Origin: an uncultured Methanoregula sp.
Lineage (GTDB): Archaea > Halobacteriota > Methanomicrobia > Methanomicrobiales > Methanospirillaceae
DNA: 64,000 nt
Reading direction: 5' to 3'
NCBI RefSeq assembly: GCF_963662735.1
Contig: NZ_OY759744.1
Span: 2,757,258-2,821,257 of the forward strand
The position numbers and the translations under genes are program-made. Position 1 is the stretch's first letter. Every line of letters starts with the position of its first letter. The notes beneath the pieces are model-generated. The model was not told the DNA's origin and did not search any database. It worked only from the letters and a program-made list of their open reading frames with translations. This document shows positions 36,674 to 44,170 of this stretch, one piece after another.

Positions 36674-37314
36674 GAATCCGGATCGGGTCGGCAGCGATTC
36701 TCTCGGTCATCGCATTTCTCAGCCTTGCCGGCGCACTGGCAGTATTTATCTGGTGGCTGATTCTTACCCCTCGTGTTCCTCTCCTGAAAAAAATCCGCAC
36801 AACCTATCCGGTATTTCTCCTGATTGCATTCTTCAGCCTGGTCCTTGAGATTACGGGAGGCGGGGGAATCTCCTACTTTGTACGGATGAGCGTCATCGTG
36901 CTCATCGGGATGTGGCTCCTGTACGAACAGCAGCCGGGCGAGATCCTCAATACCTGTGTCTGGCTTTTTGGGAATAAGACGGGCTTTGAGATGGGCATGG
37001 CAGCGGAAATGGGCATGCAGTCGTTCGAACTGCTACTCAGCGACCTCGAACGCATTCGTATTGCGGAAAAACTCAAGGGGATCCCATGGAGTTATAAAAG
37101 TCTCGTCCCCACCGGGTTTATTCTCGTCAGAGGGGCTCTTGTCCGGGCTGAAGATACTGCAGAACTCCTTGCAGTGCGGGGATTTTCCAAAGGAGGGACG
37201 CTCTGCCCGGCATTTGTGACAACGCCGCGCGACATTCTTGCCGGCATCAGTGTTATTTGTCTCGCGATCATCGCACTTATTCCCGTTAGTGAATTTTTTA
37301 TACTTTACCGATGA
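36661..37314 (+). CDS. bioN: ECF transporter T component (EcfT/CbiQ/BioN-like)
   Basis: A 217-residue membrane protein from the ATG at 36661. It has hydrophobic helices near residues 7-35, 45-80 and 195-217. The long coupling-helix region contains the short Ala/Arg-type motifs of EcfT (FSKGGTLCP is near the usual second motif position). It overlaps the ATPase 2 gene by 13 bases. It should link the ATPase pair to BioY in the membrane. Confidence 0.83.
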   Translation: MQDVRIRIGSAAILSVIAFLSLAGALAVFIWWLILTPRVPLLKKIRTTYPVFLLIAFFSLVLEITGGGGISYFVRMSVIVLIGMWLLYEQQPGEILNTCVWLFGNKTGFEMGMAAEMGMQSFELLLSDLERIRIAEKLKGIPWSYKSLVPTGFILVRGALVRAEDTAELLAVRGFSKGGTLCPAFVTTPRDILAGISVICLAIIALIPVSEFFILYR

Positions 37315-37363
37315 AGTTTTGAGAGGCTTATTGTGATCCTACGGAAGCCCCGAGGTTTCCATT

Positions 37364-39106
37364 ATGCGCACTGCCTCTCCTCATAAAGTTCTGATTACCG
37401 ATACAACACTACGGGATGCCCATCAGTCGCTCATCGCAACACGGCTGCGGACTGAGGACATGATCCCACTCGCGCGGGAAATTGACCAGTGTGGTTTTTT
37501 TTCCGTTGAAGCATGGGGCGGCGCTACCTTTGATACCTGCATTCGGTTTTTGAACGACGATCCCTGGGACCGTCTTCGTGCACTCAAAGGAGAACTGAAA
37601 CACACCCCGATCCAGATGCTCCTCCGCGGGCAGAACCTTGTCGGTTACCGGCACTATCCGGACGACGTGGTCGATAAGTTCATCGCAGCTTCGCATAAAA
37701 ACGGCGTCGACATATTCCGGGTTTTCGATGCCCTGAATGATATACGGAATATGAAGCGGTCGATGGAAAAGGTCAAGGCGGCCGGGGCTCACCTCCAGAG
37801 CACCATATCCTATACCACGAGCCCCGTCCACAGCACCCGGTCCTTTATCGAAATGGCTAAAGAGCTCTACAGCCTTGAGAGCGATTCCATCTGCATCAAG
37901 GATATGGCGGGCCTGATCATGCCCGAAGCAACCCGTGAACTGATCACCGGGATCAAGGACGCGGTTGACATCAAGGTCTGCCTGCACAGCCACTCCACGA
38001 GCGGGATTGCTCCCATGAGTTACCAGGCTGCAATCGAAGCGGGTGTCGATATCCTCGATACCGCCATGTCCCCATTCTCCATGGGAACTTCCCAGCCCCC
38101 GACCGAAAGCATTGTTGCCTCCCTGATCGGGACACCAAGGGAGACCGGTATTGACCTCATCAAGCTCCGGGAAGTACGGAACATCTGCATGCAGATCCGG
38201 GAGAAATATGCGGGACTGGTGAACCCGATTTCCGAGCGGGTGGACAGCGATGTACTGATTTACCAGCTCCCGGGCGGCATGATCTCCAATACCGTATCGC
38301 AGCTGCAGGAGCAGGATGCCCTGAACCGGTGGGACGAAGTCCTTATGGAGATCCCAAGGGTCCGAAAAGATCTCGGCTATCCGCCACTGGTCACTCCGAC
38401 CAGCCAGATTGTCGGGACGCAGGCTGTCCTCAATGTTCTCGTGAACGGGGAACGCTACCGCAATGTAACAAAAGAAGTCAAGGATTATGTCCGCGGGTTG
38501 TACGGCAAGTCCCCGGCCCCGGTCAGCGATGAGATCCGTCACCTCATTATCGGGGACGAGAGGGTTATTACCGAGCGACCTGCCGACCTGCTCGAACCTG
38601 CCTACGAGAAGCTGAAGAAAGAGGCGATCGCGGCCGGCCTGGTAAAGAAGGAAGAGGATGTCCTCACCTATATCCTGTACCCGGCAATCGCACCCTCGTT
38701 CCTCAAAGGCGAGCGCGTTCTGGAAGAGATCCCAAAGAAACAGGCCATTGCAAAATCCCAGCCCGAGGTTCCCAGCCAGATGGAAGTGGAAGTGGACGGC
38801 GAGGTCTTTTCCGTCAGGATTGTATCGGTTGGCGGAAGCCAGGTTGCCGTGACCAGTGTTTCAGCACCGCAGAAAGCCCCGCGGGGAGACATTGTCGGGG
38901 GCATCAAGAGCAACATGCAGGGAATGGTGCTGCAGGTGCTGGTGAACCGGGGCGCAGTGGTAAAGAAAGGGGATACACTGGTTGTCCTTGAAGCAATGAA
39001 GATGGAGAACCCGATCCACAGTCCGGTTGACGGCAAAGTCACGGAGATCTTTGTTGATGCCGGCGATGTCGTCCAGAACGGCGATGTCCTGCTGGTGGTG
39101 CAATGA
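37364..39106 (+). CDS. pycB: Pyruvate carboxylase subunit B (carboxyltransferase plus biotin carrier)
   Basis: A 580-residue protein. The carboxyltransferase barrel begins VLITDTTLRDAHQSLIATR and includes IKDMAGLIMPEA and VCLHSHSTSG (metal-site His pair). A C-terminal biotinyl domain has EAMKMENP with Lys546 as the biotin site, 34 residues from the end as is usual. It moves CO2 from carboxybiotin to pyruvate, giving oxaloacetate for biosynthesis in the partial reductive citrate route of methanogens. It lies 49 bases after the biotin transport operon and overlaps pycA (ATGA). GAGGT precedes the ATG. Confidence 0.95.
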   Translation: MRTASPHKVLITDTTLRDAHQSLIATRLRTEDMIPLAREIDQCGFFSVEAWGGATFDTCIRFLNDDPWDRLRALKGELKHTPIQMLLRGQNLVGYRHYPDDVVDKFIAASHKNGVDIFRVFDALNDIRNMKRSMEKVKAAGAHLQSTISYTTSPVHSTRSFIEMAKELYSLESDSICIKDMAGLIMPEATRELITGIKDAVDIKVCLHSHSTSGIAPMSYQAAIEAGVDILDTAMSPFSMGTSQPPTESIVASLIGTPRETGIDLIKLREVRNICMQIREKYAGLVNPISERVDSDVLIYQLPGGMISNTVSQLQEQDALNRWDEVLMEIPRVRKDLGYPPLVTPTSQIVGTQAVLNVLVNGERYRNVTKEVKDYVRGLYGKSPAPVSDEIRHLIIGDERVITERPADLLEPAYEKLKKEAIAAGLVKKEEDVLTYILYPAIAPSFLKGERVLEEIPKKQAIAKSQPEVPSQMEVEVDGEVFSVRIVSVGGSQVAVTSVSAPQKAPRGDIVGGIKSNMQGMVLQVLVNRGAVVKKGDTLVVLEAMKMENPIHSPVDGKVTEIFVDAGDVVQNGDVLLVVQ

Positions 39107-40578
39107 AGTTTTTTGAAAAACTCCTGATTGCAAACCGGGGCGAGATTGCCATCCGGGTCATGCGGGCATGCCGCGAACTGGACATCGAGACCGTGGCAAT
39201 CTTTTCCGATGCGGATAAAAATGCCCTCCATGTGAAATATGCAGACGAAGCCTTCCATGTCGGTGAAGCCCACCCGTCGAAGAGTTATCTCAACATGGAG
39301 CGAATCCTGGATATTGCCAGGAAAAGCGGAGCCGAGGCGGTTCATCCCGGGTACGGGTTTTTAGCGGAAAACTACAGGTTTGCAAAAAGGTGCCAGGAAG
39401 AGAATGTGATCTTCATCGGGCCCCAGTGGAAGACCATCCAGGCCATGGGATCCAAGATCGGCAGCAAACAGATGATGAAAGACGCAGGAGTCCCGGTCCT
39501 TCCGGGTACCGATGGCGGGATCAATAACATTGACGATGCAAAAAAGGTAGCCAGCCAGGTGGGTTACCCGGTTATCGTCAAAGCGAGTGCCGGAGGGGGA
39601 GGCATCGGGATGCAGATCGTCAACGACGAACCTGCGCTCGAAGAGGCCATCACTGCCAGCATGCGTATTGCAAAGTCCGCATTCGGCGATGCCACGGTGT
39701 TTATTGAGAAATACCTGGTGAAACCCCGGCACATTGAATTCCAGGTCCTCGCTGACGAGCACGGCCATGCAGTACACCTCTATGACCGGGAGTGTTCCAT
39801 CCAGCGGCGTCACCAGAAACTCGTGGAAGAGGCACCGTCTCCCATCATGACCAAGGAATTGCGGGACCGGATGTCGGCATCGGCCCTGAAAGTTGCGGAA
39901 GTCTCGCATTACAGTAATGCCGGCTCCGTGGAATTCCTGTACAGCCAGGGAAATTACTATTTCATGGAGATGAATACCCGGCTCCAGGTCGAGCACACCA
40001 TCACGGAAATTATCACCGGAGTAGATCTCGTCAAGCAACAGATTGCCATTGCTGCCGGAGAGAATCTTCCCTTTGAACAGGACGACCTCTCCATACGGGG
40101 CCATGCAATAGAATGCCGGATCAATGCCGAAGATCCCCAGAATAATTTTGCAGCGGACCCCGGGAAGATCCTCCGGTATCGGTCCCCGGGCGGGCCGGGC
40201 ATACGGGTGGACAGCGGTATTCACATGGGGTACACAATTCCTGCAAATTACGACTCCATGATTGCAAAACTGTGTGCATGGGACAGTACCCGGGTGGACG
40301 CTATCAAGCGGATGCGACGTGCAATATCCGAGTACATCATCCTGGGGATCAAAACAACCCTGCCGCTACATTATGCCATCATGAACAACCAGCAGTATGT
40401 CGAAGGCAATACCCACACGCATTTCCTCCAGGAGGAGCACATCTTGAGCACGCTCGACCGGTACAAGCGGGATGAAGAGACACGGATGCAGACGCTCGCG
40501 GGATCGTTCGATCAGGGAAAAAAAGTGGCTGCGATAACGGTCGCAGTAAACCAGTACCTGCAGCAGAAAAAGGAATGA
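39103..40578 (+). CDS. pycA: Pyruvate carboxylase subunit A (biotin carboxylase)
   Basis: A 491-residue biotin carboxylase. The N-terminal domain begins KLLIANRGEIAIRVMRACRELDI. The ATP-grasp domain has VIVKASAGGGGIGM and EKYLVKPRHIEFQVLADEHG, and the catalytic core includes RDCSIQRR-like DRECSIQRRHQKLVEEAPS and MEMNTRLQVEHT. It carboxylates the biotin on PycB using ATP and bicarbonate. Its translation is coupled to pycB. A stem-loop that looks like a terminator follows 12 bases after the stop. Confidence 0.95.
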   Translation: MKFFEKLLIANRGEIAIRVMRACRELDIETVAIFSDADKNALHVKYADEAFHVGEAHPSKSYLNMERILDIARKSGAEAVHPGYGFLAENYRFAKRCQEENVIFIGPQWKTIQAMGSKIGSKQMMKDAGVPVLPGTDGGINNIDDAKKVASQVGYPVIVKASAGGGGIGMQIVNDEPALEEAITASMRIAKSAFGDATVFIEKYLVKPRHIEFQVLADEHGHAVHLYDRECSIQRRHQKLVEEAPSPIMTKELRDRMSASALKVAEVSHYSNAGSVEFLYSQGNYYFMEMNTRLQVEHTITEIITGVDLVKQQIAIAAGENLPFEQDDLSIRGHAIECRINAEDPQNNFAADPGKILRYRSPGGPGIRVDSGIHMGYTIPANYDSMIAKLCAWDSTRVDAIKRMRRAISEYIILGIKTTLPLHYAIMNNQQYVEGNTHTHFLQEEHILSTLDRYKRDEETRMQTLAGSFDQGKKVAAITVAVNQYLQQKKE

Positions 40579-40589
40579 ACCAACCGGAT

Positions 40590-40632
40590 AAAAACGCCGT
40601 ATGAGAACCTTTAATAGTTTTTACGGCGTTTT
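40590..40632 (+). terminator. Stem-loop after pycA
   Basis: AAAACGCCGTA at 40591-40601 pairs perfectly with TACGGCGTTTT at 40622-40632 around a 20-base loop, directly after the pycA stop. The right arm ends in a T run. It may end the birA-bio-pyc transcript and insulate the tRNA that begins 17 bases later. The loop contains a TATA-like CTTTAATAGTTTTT that may serve the tRNA promoter. Confidence 0.6.
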
Positions 40633-40648
40633 CATTATGCACTTTTGT

Positions 40649-40763
40649 GCTGCGGTGGCCTAGCTGGTTAGGGCGCCAGACTCATAGGGTTCAATTGAAC
40701 GCGTCAGAAGCGTTCTGGCTTTGAGACATCTGGAGATCGGGGGATCGTAACCCTCCCGCAGCA
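40649..40763 (+). tRNA. tRNA-Met (CAT anticodon), intron-containing
   Basis: The acceptor arms GCTGCGG (40649-40655) and CCGCAGC (40756-40762) pair fully, with discriminator A. D arm GCCT/GGGC, anticodon stem CCAGA (40676-40680) with TCTGG (40729-40733), and T arm GGGGG/CCCTC are all present. The loop CTCATA gives anticodon CAT at 40683-40685. A 41-base intron at 40687-40727 lies between positions 37 and 38, the canonical archaeal site. It contains a perfect GAACGC/GCGTTC hairpin. Elongator Met is most likely; an Ile2 tRNA with modified C34 is the alternative. CCA is not encoded. Confidence 0.88.
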
Positions 40764-40911
40764 TCCTGTTTTCGCAGAGTGGTTAGCTTTTTCAAATAGA
40801 TTTATGCGCCCAAAATCCATTTTGGATAGCAATTTGCCGTTTTTTTCTCTATTTTGCAAAAAATTTAAGTGCGGCGTAATCCAACACAGATCCTGAAGTA
40901 AAGGTGAAATT

Positions 40912-41412
40912 ATGCTTCTCGTAAACGCAGCAGTAGGACTTGTACAGTTAATCATTGCAATTGTATTTGCCGTGGTTGCACTGTACATCGGGTTCTCGGT
41001 ATTTGGAAAAGTTACCGGGAGTATTGATGAGCAGAAAGAACTTGCAAAGGGCAACACCGCATTCGGTATTGTTGTTGCAGCAATTTTCGTTGCGATTGCA
41101 TTAATCGTCCAGTCCGGGGTATCCGGTATCTCTGTGGGTATCGGGAAGGCAGCATCCGTTGGCCTGACATCCCCTGACGGCCTGATTGCAATCTGTGTTG
41201 CATTCATCCAGCTCATCCTTGGTATCCTTCTTGCAGTCGGGGCAATCTACCTCGCACTAAACATTCTCGACAAACTCACCAAGGGCATCGAGGAATTCGA
41301 AGAACTCAAAAAAGGAAATGTTGCAGTCGCCCTTGAAATGGCCGGCGTGATCATTGCCGTTGCACTGATCATCCAGTCAGGTATCGGCGGTATCACTGCC
41401 GCATTAATCTGA
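40912..41412 (+). CDS. DUF350 family membrane protein (two repeats)
   Basis: A 166-residue protein of four hydrophobic helices arranged as two similar halves. LYIGFSVFGKVTGSIDEQKELAKGN followed by a helix ending ALIVQSGVSG matches LYLALNILDKLTKGIEEFEEL-type text followed by ALIIQSGIGG in the second half. This repeat is the DUF350 pattern. Function unknown; DUF350 proteins are small inner-membrane proteins. AGGTGA precedes the ATG, and a TATA-like AAATTTAAG lies about 45 bases upstream. Confidence 0.85.
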   Translation: MLLVNAAVGLVQLIIAIVFAVVALYIGFSVFGKVTGSIDEQKELAKGNTAFGIVVAAIFVAIALIVQSGVSGISVGIGKAASVGLTSPDGLIAICVAFIQLILGILLAVGAIYLALNILDKLTKGIEEFEELKKGNVAVALEMAGVIIAVALIIQSGIGGITAALI

Positions 41413-41414
41413 TC

Positions 41415-41424
41415 TTTTTTTTAT
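41415..41424 (+). terminator. T-rich run between convergent genes
   Basis: Eight T residues in a row (41415-41422) directly follow the DUF350 stop, in the 14-base gap before the convergent mmp10 gene. T runs of this kind end archaeal transcripts without a hairpin. On the other strand this would be an A run, so it acts only for the plus strand. Confidence 0.5.
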
Positions 41425-41426
41425 TC

Positions 41427-42662
41427 TCATTCGGACAACTGGCCGAACCGGTTGATGGTTTGTATCAGTTCTGCAAACCCGTCCATTTCCATGGCAAGGA
41501 CTTCATCGCGGGTCATTCCCATGCTGGTCTCTGCATCCGCAGTCAGCATCTCCGGCCCCCGAACGGCTACACGGGATTTTCCATCGCTGCAGACCAGATC
41601 CCGCAGTTCGGCATCGTGAACAAAGGCCCGCCCGGGAATAATGATGGTATCACTCAGCGATGCAAGGTCCAGATTCCGGAGATCGTCCGCAGAGATCAGG
41701 CAGGCGATCTCTTTTGGCACGGGAACGACCGGGTCAGAAGAACCACATTTTTGCAGCACCTGTTCAATAAACGGTGCCGCTATGCTGCCGCTGATAACGG
41801 ATGCATGACGTGCAACCCGGGGGAGCTTTTTCAGCAGGCCCGGTTCCTGCAGGATCGCAAACGGTGAACCGATTTCCGGGTCCCATAAGGGGGTTCCGGA
41901 TATTTTCATGGAGTATTTTCCCTGCAAATCTGATATGAGATCCTTAAAGGATTCCACAGACTGGACAGCCTGGCCTTTCATAATCGGACCGTTTCCCAGG
42001 ATGAGTCCCTGCTCCGCAGCATTTGCAAACCGCATCAGGATAATTCCTTTTGCGCCCCGTTCATCGAGCCATTCGCAGGTCTTCTCGAGAATAGGACCGT
42101 CATTGATTCCAGGTAGGATAACCGCCGCTGCATAGACATCCACGGAACCACAGAGGCGTTCAAGAATCTTCAAAGACACTTCCGGAGTCGGATCATGCAT
42201 GTACCGTTTGCGGAGACCGGGGTCGGTGGCAAAAACCGTGAAGGAAATTTCCGAGAGACCATTATCGATAAGCAGATCCGCAACCGCGGGATCATCCCAT
42301 CCTTTACCGCTCGTATACCCGATATGGAGGGGGGCCTCCATGCTGCCCAGGAGCTCGATAAGTTCGGTAAAACGCGGGTAGCAGCTCGGGTCGCCGCCGC
42401 CACTGATCGTGATCCGGTCAAGATCACCGGTTCGTGACTGGAGGTTTGCGAGCGTCTCATCCGCAATGGTTTTGAGATCCTTGAACCCGGCATATTCCTC
42501 CCTGATTCCCCGGGTGCAGTAATCGCATCCTTTCTTGAACGGGAGGCAGTAGCGGCACCCGAGCGGCTGGACACCCTTGACATGCCTGAAGTAACAGTAT
42601 TCACAGAAACCGCGGCAGTTGATACCCGGGCTTCCTCCGATATCCACGGTCAGCTGTGACAT
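41427..42662 (-). CDS. mmp10: Mmp10, radical SAM arginine C-methyltransferase of methyl-coenzyme M reductase
   Basis: A 411-residue methanogenesis marker 10 protein. The N-terminus SQLTVDIGGSPGINCRGFCEYC holds the 4Fe-4S motif with Cys16, Cys20 and Cys23. A second cysteine cluster CRYC and CDYC (36-49) is also typical of Mmp10. ITISGGGDPSCYPRF is the SAM-binding GGDP-like block. Mmp10 C-methylates a conserved Arg of McrA and depends on cobalamin, bound in its C-terminal part. Its presence marks the organism as a methanogen. It is convergent with the DUF350 gene. Confidence 0.94.
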   Translation of the reverse strand: MSQLTVDIGGSPGINCRGFCEYCYFRHVKGVQPLGCRYCLPFKKGCDYCTRGIREEYAGFKDLKTIADETLANLQSRTGDLDRITISGGGDPSCYPRFTELIELLGSMEAPLHIGYTSGKGWDDPAVADLLIDNGLSEISFTVFATDPGLRKRYMHDPTPEVSLKILERLCGSVDVYAAAVILPGINDGPILEKTCEWLDERGAKGIILMRFANAAEQGLILGNGPIMKGQAVQSVESFKDLISDLQGKYSMKISGTPLWDPEIGSPFAILQEPGLLKKLPRVARHASVISGSIAAPFIEQVLQKCGSSDPVVPVPKEIACLISADDLRNLDLASLSDTIIIPGRAFVHDAELRDLVCSDGKSRVAVRGPEMLTADAETSMGMTRDEVLAMEMDGFAELIQTINRFGQLSE

Positions 42663-42838
42663 CCGTAGTAGTAGGTCTTTTTTTTAGCGTATAAGATATT
42701 GCAATGGAGTCCTCATATGGGAGGGGGGAAATGCAACTTGGACTGGAGTTACGATTATGAAAATGATCTCAATACCGTTCAAACATTCGCCACTTCAACG
42801 CCACCTTTTTTATCATAAAAAATTCCATGGTATATGGC

Positions 42839-42911
42839 GCCTCAGTGGCTTAGTTGGCAGAGCGGCTGACTTGTAATCAGCAGGTCCCGTGTTCAAATCA
42901 CGGCTGAGGCT
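42839..42911 (+). tRNA. tRNA-Thr (TGT anticodon)
   Basis: A 73-base cloverleaf. Acceptor GCCTCAG (42839-42845) pairs with CTGAGGC (42904-42910), with discriminator T. The anticodon stem GCTGA/TCAGC surrounds the loop CTTGTAA with anticodon TGT (42873-42875). The T arm holds GTTCAAATC. No intron. A TATA-like TTTTTATCATAAA lies about 30 bases upstream. The second polysaccharide locus begins 378 bases downstream, so this tRNA marks a region boundary. Confidence 0.93.
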
Positions 42912-43288
42912 TGTTTCTTTTTTGCTCACGATATCAAACCGCTAATTGATTTTCGGATGATAATTCGGTAAAGACGAGCACGTTTTTATTTCTAAAAAGA
43001 ATTATGAAAAATTCACTCGGTACTAATTGAAAAATTTTTCATTATATGCATAATAAGGATATGAAATGACATTATCCGGCATTTAGTTACGCATTAAGCC
43101 GAAAATTAACGTATATCCCCTAAAACGGAGATTTTGGCTTATATATCAGATTTCGTGCGAATTTTCTCATATATGCCAGCGCGAGCATGAACTGAGCTCA
43201 TAAAAAAACACGAAATTAAGGATTTTCATTATTCTTACAAAGTCGGCAGATTTTAAGTAATAAAAAATCAAAATAGCATTTACCTTTC
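42912..43288 (+). other. AT-rich leader region upstream of wzm copy 2, no gene seen
   Basis: No coding region is supported. Several symmetrical elements are visible: the perfect palindrome GAAAAATTTTTC (43029-43040), an ATGCAT-centred near-palindrome just after it, and AAGCCGAAAAT (43096-43106) facing ATTTTGGCTT (43131-43140), an inverted repeat with one extra base. These may be promoter or operator elements for the second exporter operon, or a small RNA. Confidence 0.5.
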
Positions 43289-44137
43289 ATGACCGAAACC
43301 GGACCTCTGCAGGAACCAGAACTTCCAACACTCATCATACGACCACCCGGAAAATGGGTACCGGTTGATCTTCACGAGCTCTGGAATTATCGGGAACTTC
43401 TGATGTCCTTCACGGTACGGGATATAAAGATCCGGTACAAACAGACCGCACTTGGTTTCCTGTGGGCGATCATCCAACCCCTGTTCATGATGGTAATTTT
43501 CACTATCATTTTTGGGGGATTTGCCAAAATTCCTTCTGATGGCGTCCCTTACCCGCTGTTCTCCTTTGCCGCACTTCTTCCATGGATGCTCTTTTCCGAG
43601 GGACTCACCCGGTCTACGATGAGCATGGTCTCAAATTCAACAATAATGACCAAAGTATATTTCCCTCGCCTGATCATGCCAATTTCCGGGATCCTTTCAC
43701 CGCTCGTTGACTTTGTGGTTTCCATATCGATCCTTGTCCTGATGATGGCATATTATGGGTTTGTCCCGACATGGAATGTCGTTTTTCTTCCATTATTTAT
43801 TCTCCTTGCCCTTGCCACGTCACTAGGTGTTGGGCTCTGGCTTTCTGCGCTGAATGTCAAGTACCGGGATTTCCAGTATACAGTTCCATTCATTATTCAA
43901 CTCTGGATGTATGCGTCGCCAGTTGTCTATCCGGCAAGCATGATACCCGAGTCATTCCGTTTCCTGTACGGGTTAAACCCGATGGTAGGTGTGATCGAAG
44001 GTTTTCGCTGGGCATTGCTGGGAAGTCCGATGCCGGGCTGGATAATCGTTGTCTCCAGCAGTGTTGTCGTTGTGCTGCTCATTTCCGGGATGTTCTATTT
44101 TAAGAGAATGGAACAGTATTATGCAGATATTGTATAA
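43289..44137 (+). CDS. wzm: Polysaccharide ABC exporter permease Wzm, copy 2
   Basis: A 282-residue ABC2-type permease of the same length as copy 1 and close to identical through most of its length (for example DIKIRYKQTALGFLWAIIQP and PLFSFAALLPWMLFSEGL). Differences cluster in residues 3-12 and after residue 215. Nucleotide similarity is also high, so the duplication or exchange is fairly recent. It should form the channel for a second lipid-linked glycan. The wzt gene follows after 33 bases. Confidence 0.94.
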   Translation: MTETGPLQEPELPTLIIRPPGKWVPVDLHELWNYRELLMSFTVRDIKIRYKQTALGFLWAIIQPLFMMVIFTIIFGGFAKIPSDGVPYPLFSFAALLPWMLFSEGLTRSTMSMVSNSTIMTKVYFPRLIMPISGILSPLVDFVVSISILVLMMAYYGFVPTWNVVFLPLFILLALATSLGVGLWLSALNVKYRDFQYTVPFIIQLWMYASPVVYPASMIPESFRFLYGLNPMVGVIEGFRWALLGSPMPGWIIVVSSSVVVVLLISGMFYFKRMEQYYADIV

Positions 44138-44170
44138 ATTTTGGATACAAACCTGATGGAATAAATCATT

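Noticed and set aside
37409..38542. Minus-strand open frame of 377 codons
   Set aside because: It lies opposite pycB, a clear gene, and results from GC-rich codon bias on the other strand.
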